Positions 18,098 through 25,763 are shown, counted from the first letter of the stretch. The stretch: DNA of 34,265 bases from Clostridia bacterium (GCA_017416855.1 JAFQAZ010000014.1:1-34265); one strand, 5' to 3'. Program-made: numbers and translations. Notes: generated by a model not told the origin, from the letters alone.

Positions 18098-18146
18098 AAA
18101 AGTGTTCATGCTTTTGAATTTTTTATGTGTTTTTAGGAGGATAAAT

Positions 18147-19028
18147 ATGATAAAAGTAGCAATTTTAGGAATTGATAATAGCCATGCCTGGGCTTTTGCA
18201 GGGGCTCTTGCCAATAAGGATGGTTCTAAATTGTTTGAAGATGTAGAACTTATTGGCATGTATGGGGATTATGATACCGAGGATGGAAAAATTGCCATGG
18301 CTGAAATTGCCAAGTGCAGCAGCTGTAGCAATTATGCAGCGCATTATAATGACTTTTTAGATGAGGCTGATGCCATTCTGGTTACCGCTCGCCATGGTAA
18401 ATATCATTTAGAATATGCCAGAGAGTATATTAAAAAGGGCATTCCTGTTTGGATCGATAAGCCCTTTACCTGTTCTCCGGAAACGCTTTGTGAAATGCTG
18501 GATTTGGCTAAAGAGTGTGGTTGTACCATTACGGGAGGTTCGGACCTGCCTCATTTGCCCATAATAAAAGAGGCTATTGCAGAAACAAATGCCTTTTCTA
18601 AAATTTTAGGCGGTCATGTAACGGCACCCATTCATATGAATAGCCCTTATGGCGATTTTTGGTTCTATGCTCAGCATCTGGTGCAAATGATAACCTCTGT
18701 TTTTGGCACTGAGGTAAGAAGCGTGCGTGCATTTCGGGAAAATGATGGTGTAACAGCTCTTTATTCCTTTGATGATTTTACTGTAACAGCCCGATTTGGC
18801 AGTGGTTACACCCTTTTAGTCTATGGTGAAGATAACAAAATTGTTCAAAAAGAAATTATTTCCTCTGCGGAGCACTTCGTAATAGCTTTACACGTTTTTT
18901 ATGATGTGATTAAAAGCGGTAAATCCGATATGACTTATCGGGAAATGGCGGCTCCTGTTTACATTATTGATGCAACCATAAAGGCTTATACAGATGGCAA
19001 GGAAGTTTCAATCACCCTGCCTTATTGA
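18147..19028 (+). CDS. Gfo/Idh/MocA-like oxidoreductase with atypical nucleotide-binding motifs, 293 aa
   Basis: I start at ATG 18147, seven bases after AGGAGG; the frame open from 18102 would begin upstream of the predicted transcription start of promoter B. The N-terminus MIKVAILGIDNSHAWAFAG has a Rossmann strand-turn, but with GIDNSH in place of the usual GxGxxG. The family EKP motif is DKP at residues 104-106 (WIDKPFTCS). The C-terminal half is the alpha/beta substrate domain, and the whole is shorter than the usual 330-380 residues. The family reduces or oxidises sugar hydroxyl/keto groups with NAD(P). It is a one-gene unit: own promoter and a strong terminator at 19042. It could be the reductase step after the isomerase, or have lost normal cofactor use. 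The substrate is unknown. Confidence 0.75.
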   Translation: MIKVAILGIDNSHAWAFAGALANKDGSKLFEDVELIGMYGDYDTEDGKIAMAEIAKCSSCSNYAAHYNDFLDEADAILVTARHGKYHLEYAREYIKKGIPVWIDKPFTCSPETLCEMLDLAKECGCTITGGSDLPHLPIIKEAIAETNAFSKILGGHVTAPIHMNSPYGDFWFYAQHLVQMITSVFGTEVRSVRAFRENDGVTALYSFDDFTVTARFGSGYTLLVYGEDNKIVQKEIISSAEHFVIALHVFYDVIKSGKSDMTYREMAAPVYIIDATIKAYTDGKEVSITLPY

Positions 19029-19041
19029 GGATGTGAAGCAT

Positions 19042-19090
19042 AAGCCACTTGCTATGGCGAAAAGGCTTATAGCAAGTGGCTTTTTCTTTT
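19042..19090 (+). terminator. Rho-independent terminator
   Basis: A perfect 14-bp stem (19042-19055/19069-19082, AAGCCACTTGCTAT and its complement) is followed by TTTTTCTTTT. It closes the isomerase/oxidoreductase transcription units. Confidence 0.9.
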
Positions 19091-19101
19091 GTACTAACAA
19101 A

Positions 19102-19123
19102 AACTATGGCTATGCTCATAGTT
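19102..19123 (+). promoter_or_regulatory. Inverted repeat upstream of nagB-like gene, possible operator
   Basis: AACTATG and CATAGTT flank an 8-base spacer. It lies between the terminator and the nagB-like gene, where a promoter is expected, but I could not find convincing -35/-10 boxes and the regulon block is absent. Confidence 0.35.
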
Positions 19124-19215
19124 CCCTTTGAGTAAACTATTTATCCTGACGAAATGTACGGAAGACGACCACAAGATATCAATTATTTTGTTTTCAAAAG
19201 AAAGGATTTGATACG

Positions 19216-19983
19216 ATGATTAAAAAAATTAAAATAGATGCCTTAGGTGTGCAGGTTTTTGCCACTCGTGATGAAATGGGAAAGGCCGCTGCCGATGATG
19301 TGGCCGCTTGTATTAAAGAGCTACTTTCTGAAAAAGAGGAAATTAATATGATTTTTGCAGCGGCTCCTTCTCAAAACGATGTTTTATATCATCTTTGCGA
19401 GAAAGAAGATATTCCATGGGAAAGAATTAATGCTTTTCATATGGATGAATACATTGGTTTGCCCCAAAATGCGCCTCAAGGCTTTGCTAATTTTCTATTA
19501 GATAAAATTTTCTCCAAAAAACCTTTTCGGTCTGTGAACTTAATTGATTCCACAGCTATTGAGCCGGAAACAGAGAGTGCGCGCTATGGTGCCCTTTTGG
19601 ATGCTTATCCTACCGATATTGTCGTTTTGGGCATTGGGGAAAATGGACACATAGCCTTTAACGATCCCCATGTGGCCGATTTTAATGATAAGCTTGTGGT
19701 AAAGCCTGTGCAGTTAGATGAGGTTTGTCGCCAGCAACAGGTGAATGACGGCTGTTTTGAGAAGCTTTCGCAGGTGCCGAAATTTGCATTGACACTCACT
19801 ATTCCCACTTTGTTTCGTGCTCAACATTTGTTTTGTGTTGTGCCTTGCCAAACTAAGGCAAAGGCGGTTAAGGCGACTGTTGAAGGTCCCATTAGCGTGG
19901 ACTGTCCGGCATCAATTATGAGAAAGCATCCCTCTGTCACTCTTTATTGCGATGCTGAGAGCGCATCTCTTTTGGAGGACTGA
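19216..19983 (+). CDS. nagB: Glucosamine-6-phosphate deaminase-like protein, 255 aa
   Basis: NagB converts glucosamine 6-phosphate to fructose 6-phosphate and ammonia in the cytoplasm. FHMDEYIGL (around residue 75) matches the FnmDEYvgl motif, and GIGENGHIAFNDP (139-151) matches GvGnDGHIAFNEP. Against the E. coli enzyme the Asp of that motif is Asn143, a change I recall in Gram-positive NagB proteins, and the Glu is Asp150. ALTLTIPTLFRA and ATVEGPIS are the later family blocks. Length is slightly short of the usual 240-266 range's upper end and complete. The gene is followed after 2 nt by nagA, with the latter's ribosome site inside the nagB end. The pairing makes N-acetylglucosamine-6-phosphate (or a close relative) the likely pathway input. 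GAAAGGA precedes the ATG. Confidence 0.85.
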   Translation: MIKKIKIDALGVQVFATRDEMGKAAADDVAACIKELLSEKEEINMIFAAAPSQNDVLYHLCEKEDIPWERINAFHMDEYIGLPQNAPQGFANFLLDKIFSKKPFRSVNLIDSTAIEPETESARYGALLDAYPTDIVVLGIGENGHIAFNDPHVADFNDKLVVKPVQLDEVCRQQQVNDGCFEKLSQVPKFALTLTIPTLFRAQHLFCVVPCQTKAKAVKATVEGPISVDCPASIMRKHPSVTLYCDAESASLLED

Positions 19984-19985
19984 TT

Positions 19986-21155
19986 ATGACCACAAGAATA
20001 AAAAACGGAAAATATATTTTGCCTGATGGAATTTATGAGGACTTATATCTCTATTTTACCGATGATACTATTACGGCTATTACCAAAGATGAACTTACCT
20101 ATGAGGAAGAAATTGACGCGAAGGGGTATTATGTTTCCCCCGGTTTTATTGACATGCACGTACATGGTGGCGGCGGCCGGAGCTTTGCAGCAGGTGATAA
20201 AGAATCCATTATTAAAGCAGCCAACTTCCATGCCTCTCATGGTACTACTTCTATTTTAGCTACCTCTTCGGCTTGTTCACCCAAACGGTTGGTAGATTTT
20301 TTAAGAGCTTTACATGAAGTGATGGAAGAAAAGAGTGCCCCCAGCGTGATTGGTGCTCATTTAGAGGGTTCTTATTTTTCACTGGCCCAAAGCGGTGCTC
20401 AGAATCCGGAATTCATTAAAGCACCGGACCCGAAAGAATATGAAATGTTTTATGAAGAGGGTAAGGGGCACATTATGGTATGGTCCTTTGCACCAGAGCT
20501 TCCTGGTGGCGAAGCATTTGTTAAGTTTTTAATGGAGAAGGGCATTATTCCATCTATCGGTCATTCCAATGCCACTTATGCCGATGTGAAAAAGGTCTAT
20601 GACTTAGGTTGTCGAGCCTTTACTCATTTATATTCCGGTATGTCTACCATTACAAGGGATAATGGCTTTCGTCGTTTGGGTGTTATTGAATCGGCCTATC
20701 TTTTAGATGATGTTCATGCAGAAATCATTGCCGATGGCTGCCATCTGCCACCAGAACTTTTACAGCTGATTGTAAAACGTTTGGGTGTGGATAATCTTTG
20801 TCTCATTACTGATGCTCTTCAGGTGGCCGGTATGGAGCATATGGAACAATCCCTTACCAGAGAGGTAGAAAGTCTGGCCTTCATCGTAGAGGATGGAGTA
20901 GCCAAATTGCCGGATAGAAGTGCCTTTGCCGGGAGTATTGCTACGACCAATCGGTTAGTGAAAACCATGATTGATAAAGCTGGTGTTTCTTTGGAGGAAA
21001 GCATTCAGATGATGACTGCAAATCCGGCCAGATTTCTGCATCTTACAAAGAAAGGCAGACTGGATCCCGGACTGGATGCCGATATTGTTATCTTTGATGA
21101 TGAAATTGACATTAAGCGGGTGATTATTGGTGGCAACACTTTTACAGTAGCCTGA
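19986..21155 (+). CDS. nagA: N-acetylglucosamine-6-phosphate deacetylase, 389 aa
   Basis: This amidohydrolase removes the acetyl group from N-acetylglucosamine 6-phosphate, feeding NagB. Family motifs are in place: GFIDMHVHGGGG with His58/His60, HLEGSYFS with His125 and metal ligand Glu127, GHSNAT, THLYSGMS (usually THLFNAM), and LITDALQVAG with catalytic Asp276. The C-terminal NPARFLHL and GRLDPGLDADIVI are typical. Length equals the family norm of about 380-395. Ribosome site GGAGG sits within the nagB end. The altered THLYSGMS and HLEGSYFS positions might reflect a related substrate rather than GlcNAc-6-P itself; this is only a hint. Confidence 0.92.
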   Translation: MTTRIKNGKYILPDGIYEDLYLYFTDDTITAITKDELTYEEEIDAKGYYVSPGFIDMHVHGGGGRSFAAGDKESIIKAANFHASHGTTSILATSSACSPKRLVDFLRALHEVMEEKSAPSVIGAHLEGSYFSLAQSGAQNPEFIKAPDPKEYEMFYEEGKGHIMVWSFAPELPGGEAFVKFLMEKGIIPSIGHSNATYADVKKVYDLGCRAFTHLYSGMSTITRDNGFRRLGVIESAYLLDDVHAEIIADGCHLPPELLQLIVKRLGVDNLCLITDALQVAGMEHMEQSLTREVESLAFIVEDGVAKLPDRSAFAGSIATTNRLVKTMIDKAGVSLEESIQMMTANPARFLHLTKKGRLDPGLDADIVIFDDEIDIKRVIIGGNTFTVA

Positions 21156-21184
21156 TTTATGGTTTTTTGAGAGGAGGAAAGGAT

Positions 21185-22027
21185 TTGCCTTTACAAAATC
21201 AAGAAAAGATGATATTTGAGAAGGAAGATTTTCCTATTCGGGTTTCCTTCCTTCCCTCTGTCAACAGCACCAACAGTCTTTGGCACGAGGACATTGAACT
21301 GAAATGTGTTCTTTCCGGTCAGGTTCAAATGATGATCGATACAGAAATTATAACGGCTGGTGCGGGAGACATTATTTTTATTAATCCGCATCAGATTCAC
21401 TCTAATGTGACTTTGGGGGAGGAAGGGAGCTATCAACTCATTATACTGGGGCTGGACTTGTTTGCTCCTACTGATACTTTAGATTTGCGAAGACTCTTTT
21501 TGGAGGAAGGAATGCAGATCAAAAATCTGGTGCAAAATTCAATGGCTTTTTCCATAGCGGAGCGCTTGATAAATGAATATGAAAGCCATCAGCCCTACAG
21601 CCAACTGGCTATGGAAGGACTTGCAAAAGAGCTTTTTGCAGTGTTACTGCGTCAGGAACAGGACAAAGGAGCCTTGCGTGGGAGTCTGAAGGGACATATT
21701 AAGTTTTATAAAACCATTGAACCGGCGGTGGTTAAGCTTCGGGAGTGTTATGATGAAAGCTTTTCCGGTGATGAATTAGCTGGCTTTTGTAAGTTGAATC
21801 GCCATTATTTTTGTCGTATATTTAAACAGGCGATGGGAGTCACTCCAATACAATACCAGAATGCTTGCCGATTAAAGATGGCCGATATTTTCATGAAGGA
21901 TATGAAACTGAGTATTTCTGAAATCGCTCATCGTGTAGGCTTTGAGGATGAAGCTTATTTTAGTCGCGCCTATAAAAAATACCGTGGGATATCTCCTAAA
22001 CAAGCGAAGTCAACATTGTCCAAATAA
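21185..22027 (+). CDS. AraC-family transcriptional regulator with cupin sensor, 280 aa
   Basis: I choose TTG 21185, seven bases after AGGAGG (21172-21177); an upstream TTG at 21167 overlaps that site, and ATG 21209 is the alternative. Residues about 20-100 are an AraC-type cupin (WHEDIELKCVLSGQVQMMI, AGAGDIIFINPHQIHSN). The C-terminal 100 residues are two helix-turn-helices: DELAGFCKLNRHYFCRIFKQ, then ISEIAHRVGFEDEAYFSRAY followed by GISPKQ. It is cotranscribed with nagBA (29 nt gap). One copy of the conserved regulon operator (22008) overlaps its last codons, so it is the prime candidate to bind all three copies, probably as an activator because the operator sits directly upstream of poor -35 boxes. 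The ligand may be a degradation intermediate. Confidence 0.9.
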   Translation: MPLQNQEKMIFEKEDFPIRVSFLPSVNSTNSLWHEDIELKCVLSGQVQMMIDTEIITAGAGDIIFINPHQIHSNVTLGEEGSYQLIILGLDLFAPTDTLDLRRLFLEEGMQIKNLVQNSMAFSIAERLINEYESHQPYSQLAMEGLAKELFAVLLRQEQDKGALRGSLKGHIKFYKTIEPAVVKLRECYDESFSGDELAGFCKLNRHYFCRIFKQAMGVTPIQYQNACRLKMADIFMKDMKLSISEIAHRVGFEDEAYFSRAYKKYRGISPKQAKSTLSK

Positions 22028-22072
22028 AAGCTAATACAATGCATGGACTTTTATTTTTTTCTAAGATAAAAT
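22008..22072 (+). promoter_or_regulatory. Regulon promoter copy C
   Basis: AGTCAACATTGTCC (22008-22021), then AAATAAAAGC and AATACAATGCAT. The -35 position holds TGGACT (22044-22049), a poor match, and the -10 is TAAAAT (22067-22072), again 17 bp apart. The operator block overlaps the end of the araC coding sequence. It drives the oxidoreductase-aminotransferase-amidohydrolase operon. Confidence 0.78.
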
Positions 22073-22111
22073 ATTTTTGTTGAAATATTTTGATTTAATA
22101 GGAGTAAACTG

Positions 22112-23110
22112 ATGAAAGCATTGATTATTGGTGGTGGCGCTATTGCTGAACAACACTGTCAGGCGTTAACCAAGCTGGGCGTGGAGGTTTATGCCATTTG
22201 TGATTTAAACATAAAAGCAGCTCAGACGCTGGCAGAACAATATCGGGCTAAAGCATTTGGCGATGTTAGCCTTGCTTTAGCAGAACAGGTTGATTTTGTG
22301 TCCGTTTGTACCCCTAGCGGCACACATCCGGCTCTGGCTATTCAAGCAATGGAGGCAGGTAAGCATGTGGTTGTAGAAAAACCATTAGCTTTATGTGTTG
22401 AAGATTGTAAGTCTGTGATAGAAACAGAAAAGAAAACCGGAAAAATTTGTGCCCCTATTTCTCAGCTGCGTTTTTCTGAAACCTATAAAAGCGTTAAGCG
22501 CATTATAGAGGCTGGCGAGCTTGGCACCTTAGTTACCGGTTCTTTATCTATGCACTATTATCGAGCGCCGGAGTATTATGCGGGTAGCTGGAAGGGCACC
22601 AAAGCATTAGATGGTGGCGAGTTGTTTAACCAGGGAATTCACGGTTTGGATGTTATGTGCGGTCTTTTGGGAAAACCTACCCAAGTATCCGGATCAGTTG
22701 TTACCCGGCTTCATCAGATTGAAACAGAGGATACGGCTGTTGCTTCTATGATATATCCCGGTGGTATGATGGGTACATTAGAGAGTTCTACTGCTGTGTT
22801 TTATTCCACACCAAGACGGATGGAAATCTGCGGTACCAAGGGTAGCATTACGATGATTGAGGATACGATTTCTGTAGCTGAGGGAGTTTCCTTAGAACTA
22901 AGCCCCCAAAAGAAGTTTATTACCAATGATCCGAAATTAGAAAGCAGCGAAGAACATGAACGTATTTATAAAAACATTCTGGCTGCCTTTCTTGGAAAAG
23001 AAAAGCTTCAGTATACAACAAAAGATGCAGCAAATACTGTGCATCTTATTTGTGCCATCTATGAATCATCAGAAACGAAACAAGTCATTACTTTGAAGGA
23101 GGAATTATAA
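22112..23110 (+). CDS. Gfo/Idh/MocA-family NAD(P)-dependent oxidoreductase, 332 aa
   Basis: The N-terminal Rossmann motif is GGGAIAEQH (residues 7-15), and EKP (89-91, VVEKPLALCVEDC) holds the catalytic-site Lys90. The C-terminal sheet domain carries GGELFNQGIHGLDVMCGLLG with the usual H...D arrangement. Length is typical. It should oxidise or reduce a sugar or sugar-derivative carbon. Its stop overlaps the start of the DegT-type aminotransferase by one base (TAATG), a sign of translational coupling. In known pathways such pairs (WbpB/WbpE, NtdC/NtdA) interconvert a 3-hydroxy, 3-keto and 3-amino sugar. Here the catabolic setting suggests the reverse direction; that is an inference. Start ATG 22112 follows AGGAG. 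Confidence 0.9.
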   Translation: MKALIIGGGAIAEQHCQALTKLGVEVYAICDLNIKAAQTLAEQYRAKAFGDVSLALAEQVDFVSVCTPSGTHPALAIQAMEAGKHVVVEKPLALCVEDCKSVIETEKKTGKICAPISQLRFSETYKSVKRIIEAGELGTLVTGSLSMHYYRAPEYYAGSWKGTKALDGGELFNQGIHGLDVMCGLLGKPTQVSGSVVTRLHQIETEDTAVASMIYPGGMMGTLESSTAVFYSTPRRMEICGTKGSITMIEDTISVAEGVSLELSPQKKFITNDPKLESSEEHERIYKNILAAFLGKEKLQYTTKDAANTVHLICAIYESSETKQVITLKEEL

Positions 23111-24444
23111 TGGTAAAGGAAAAACTAGCATTACTTGGAGGAACCCCTATCATTGACAAAGAGCCTCCAAAGGAATTATTTAAGTGGCCCATCATCACAA
23201 AAGAGGATGAAGAAGCAGCTTTAGAGGTTATTCGTTCCGGAAACTTTTCCGGTACAGATATTTCAATGCAATTTGAAAAGGAATTTGCACAATGGATCGG
23301 CACAAAACACGCTTTGGTATTCTGCAACGGAACCCAGGCTCTTGCCGCTGCGATGTTTGCCGTCGGTCTGGGTGCAGGAGATGAAATCATTTGCACCACC
23401 AAAACCTATTGGGCCAGCATTACGCCGTCTCTGATTTTTGGTGCAACCCCTGTATTTTGTAATGTTGATGAAAATCTGAGTATGGATCCGGATGATATTG
23501 AACGTTGCATTACCCCAAAGACAAAGGCTTTAATGGTGGTTCATTATTGTGCATATCCCTGCGATATGGATAGAATTATGGCTATTGCAAAAAAACACAA
23601 CTTAATTGTAATTGAAGATGTTTCTCATGCACAAGGTGGCTACTATAAGGGTAAGAGACTGGGTACCTTTGGTCATGTAGCAGCTATGTCTTTAATGAGT
23701 GAAAAATCCTTTGCGATTGGTGAAGGTGGTATGTTCGTTACGAATGAAACTTATATGTATGAACGAGCAGTTGCTTATGGCCACTATGAACGTAATAATG
23801 AAAAGTTTTTATCTGAAAATGAGGACATCAAAAAATTTTATGGCTTGCCTCTGGGTGGCGTTAAGGCAAGATTAAATCAGGTTTCTGCAGCCATTGGTCG
23901 TGTGCAGCTTAAGTATTATGATGAACGCTGTGCAGAAATTGATGAGGCAATGAATTATTTCTGGGATATATTAGAAGAAATTCCCGGTATTCGTGCCATC
24001 CGTACAGAAAAGGGCAGCGGATCTACTATGGCTGGTTGGTATGCTTGTAAGGGAGTATATGATGCTGAAGCCTTTGGCGGTCTTCCAATAAAGAAGTTCT
24101 GTGAAGCTGTGCGTGCGGAAATGAGTAATACGGCCGGTGTTTATGCCGGTGCAAACTACTGTCTGCACACCCATAAGCTGTTCACGGAACTGGATTTCAG
24201 AAATGCAGGCAAGCCTTCTTCCATCGAATATTTGGAAACTTCCTCCTACCATGGTGCTGAAAACTGCGACGAATCTATTATTGATAACAGTTTTTCGGTG
24301 CCGATGTTTAAACGCAATTATAGAGAATGGTTGGAAAAATATGCTCAGTGCTTTAAGAAAGTTGCAGAAAACTATGAGCAGCTTTTAGGTGAAGTGTCTG
24401 TGCAAGACACTCAAGGTGGCCGTTGGTTTGGTTCTGTAGACTAA
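23110..24444 (+). CDS. DegT/DnrJ/EryC1/StrS-family PLP aminotransferase, 444 aa
   Basis: Fold-type I aminotransferase of the sugar-aminating class. VIRSGNFSGTD and FCNGTQALAAAMFAVGLG form the cofactor pocket entrance. IEDVSHAQGG holds Asp170, which contacts the pyridine nitrogen. SEKSFAIGEGGMFVT holds the Schiff-base Lys199. GGVKARLNQVSAAIGRVQL is the typical later block. It is longer than most members (370-400 residues) through a C-terminal extension (about 370-444). The family transfers an amino group to or from a keto sugar or keto-inositol. The one-base overlap with the upstream dehydrogenase points to a channelled two-step conversion. Substrate unknown. Confidence 0.9.
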   Translation: MVKEKLALLGGTPIIDKEPPKELFKWPIITKEDEEAALEVIRSGNFSGTDISMQFEKEFAQWIGTKHALVFCNGTQALAAAMFAVGLGAGDEIICTTKTYWASITPSLIFGATPVFCNVDENLSMDPDDIERCITPKTKALMVVHYCAYPCDMDRIMAIAKKHNLIVIEDVSHAQGGYYKGKRLGTFGHVAAMSLMSEKSFAIGEGGMFVTNETYMYERAVAYGHYERNNEKFLSENEDIKKFYGLPLGGVKARLNQVSAAIGRVQLKYYDERCAEIDEAMNYFWDILEEIPGIRAIRTEKGSGSTMAGWYACKGVYDAEAFGGLPIKKFCEAVRAEMSNTAGVYAGANYCLHTHKLFTELDFRNAGKPSSIEYLETSSYHGAENCDESIIDNSFSVPMFKRNYREWLEKYAQCFKKVAENYEQLLGEVSVQDTQGGRWFGSVD

Positions 24445-24481
24445 ATCGGGCTTGAAATAATATCAAACAGGAGATAAGAGA

Positions 24482-25366
24482 ATGATTAAAATTGATGCAC
24501 ATAATCATCCGGACTTTCTCGGGATGGGAATTCAAAAATTTATTGCCAATATGGATGAAAACGGCATTGATAAAACCGTTTTGTTAACTGACGAAAAACC
24601 TTGGGAAGAAATATATATGAATGAACTTGGTGTAAATCCCAGTCCTTTGGCTGCCAGTGAGGAGCATTGTATTCCTTTTAATCGTTGCTTGGATTTTTAT
24701 GAAAAAGCACCTGAACGTTTCATTTTAGGCTATTGCCCGGATCCACGTCGGCCACAGGCAGTACATAAAATGAAATCAGCTATCCATACCTACGGCGTTA
24801 AGGTTTGCGGTGAGGTTAAGTTCAGAACTATGTATGATAATCCTGACTGTATTGACCTGTTTCGTTACTGCGGTGAACAGGGGGTGCCGGCAATTTTGCA
24901 CTTTGATGTGGCAGAAGCCCAGATTGCACCTAAAGGCTCCTATTGGAGACATTATTGGTATGGCGGTGATATTAACACCTTAGAACGACTGTTAGAACTT
25001 TGCCCTGAAACTAATTTTCTGGGTCATGCTCCTGGTTTCTGGGCTTGCATTTCGAATGACGATTTGTGGAAAACGGTAGACTATCCCCAAGGACCTGTAA
25101 TCCCCGGTGGTCATATTGAACGGTTGCTGGAAAAATTCCCAAACCTTTATTGTGATTGTTCTGCTTATTCTGCTTTGGCGGCACTTTCACGCGACTCTGA
25201 ATATACCAAGAAACTGATTATGACCTTTCCGGATAGATTTGTATATGCCCGTGATAATTTTGAAATTCAGTTGGCACCATTTATTGATTCCTTAGGCCTT
25301 TCGCAGGATGTCTTGGAAATGTTTTATCACAAAAATATTGAGCGTTTAATCGGGGAAGGCAAATAA
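24482..25366 (+). CDS. Amidohydrolase family 2 (metal-dependent TIM-barrel hydrolase), 294 aa
   Basis: The protein begins MIKIDAHNHPD, with the HxH metal motif at His7/His9. CGEVKFRTMY and PAILHFDVAEAQ are further strand ends, FLGHAPGFWA supplies another His, and YARDNFEIQLAPF the C-terminal Asp region. This pattern fits PF04909 amidohydrolase-2 enzymes, which include sugar lactonases, decarboxylases and hydratases. It is last in the operon, 37 nt after the aminotransferase, with ribosome site CAGGAGA. A lactonase for a lactone formed by one of the two Gfo/Idh enzymes is a reasonable guess; the sequence does not prove it. Confidence 0.8.
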   Translation: MIKIDAHNHPDFLGMGIQKFIANMDENGIDKTVLLTDEKPWEEIYMNELGVNPSPLAASEEHCIPFNRCLDFYEKAPERFILGYCPDPRRPQAVHKMKSAIHTYGVKVCGEVKFRTMYDNPDCIDLFRYCGEQGVPAILHFDVAEAQIAPKGSYWRHYWYGGDINTLERLLELCPETNFLGHAPGFWACISNDDLWKTVDYPQGPVIPGGHIERLLEKFPNLYCDCSAYSALAALSRDSEYTKKLIMTFPDRFVYARDNFEIQLAPFIDSLGLSQDVLEMFYHKNIERLIGEGK

Positions 25367-25369
25367 GAC

Positions 25370-25660
25370 TCCAATCAAATTGGACATTAGAGCTCCAATG
25401 CACACTATTGGCACCACCATTATGCTGTTGGCAAGCTTTTGTTTCAGCTTAAAAGAGACTTTTCAGGCACTTGTGCTGGGTCTTTCATTATTTTTCAATA
25501 TATCAACCGACGACGATATTTGGGTGCAAATACTATGTGATACTTGCAATTCCAACGTGTGTGTGATAAACTTTCTGTATCAAGTTTCATTACTTGATTC
25601 CTCCTTTGATTAATTTCGGCGGTTGGCTAGACCTGCCTCGATAATATCAAAGGAGGATAT
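25370..25660 (-). mobile_element. Internally deleted IS200/IS605-type element (remnant)
   Basis: On the - strand this stretch begins with the typical IS200 left-end structure: ATCCTCCTTTGAT-like arms (25646-25657 against 25599-25610) enclosing the motif GTCTAGCCAACCGCCGAAAT, with the ribosome site buried in the stem. The first 31 codons of the transposase follow, then a jump to unrelated sequence and a terminal hairpin TCCAAT-CAA-ATTGGA (25370-25375/25379-25384), which may be the right end. The boundaries are approximate. Together with the terminators beside it, this explains the 397-base gap before the tRNA. Confidence 0.7.
25495..25590 (-). pseudogene. tnpA: IS200-family transposase TnpA, N-terminal fragment
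   Basis: From ATG at 25590 the - strand reads MKLDTESLSHTRWNCKYHIV, then FAPKYRRRLIY and a stop. This is the conserved start of IS200 Y1 transposases (usually ...KWNCKYHIVFAPKYRR..IYG). The stop is a TGA at the expected Gly codon; a few more residues (WKIMKD) still resemble the family before the match ends. The HUH motif and catalytic Tyr are absent, so it cannot be active. Confidence 0.88.
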
Positions 25661-25693
25661 TTTTTTACTACGCATAGCTAAAGCTTTTTTATC

Positions 25694-25717
25694 CCACCAG
25701 CACTGCTGGTGGTTTTC
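25694..25717 (+). terminator. Terminator-like hairpin
   Basis: CCACCAG (25694-25700) pairs with CTGGTGG (25706-25712), followed by TTTTCGTT. It is the first ordinary intrinsic terminator after the amidohydrolase operon on the + strand. Confidence 0.6.
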
Positions 25718-25728
25718 GTTATACAAAT

Positions 25729-25762
25729 AAACCGTCAAAAACGTAATTGTTTTTGACGGTTT
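25729..25762 (-). terminator. Terminator of the tRNA/sigma-factor unit
   Basis: AAACCGTCAAAAAC (25729-25742) pairs perfectly with GTTTTTGACGGTTT (25749-25762) around a 6-base loop. It is directly after the tRNA CCA on the - strand and can also end + strand transcription, where it is followed by T residues. Confidence 0.8.
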
Positions 25763-25763
25763 T

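Noticed and set aside
18102-18146. N-terminal extension of the first Gfo/Idh protein
   Set aside because: It would begin before the predicted transcription start; AGGAGG is just before ATG 18147.
19124-19215. Fourth copy of the regulon operator before nagB
   Set aside because: No match to AGTCAANATTRTCC or the downstream AATG...CATT element; only weak -35/-10 candidates.
25380-25613. 77-codon + strand open frame
   Set aside because: It is the antisense of the IS200 remnant, has no ribosome site and no recognisable protein pattern.
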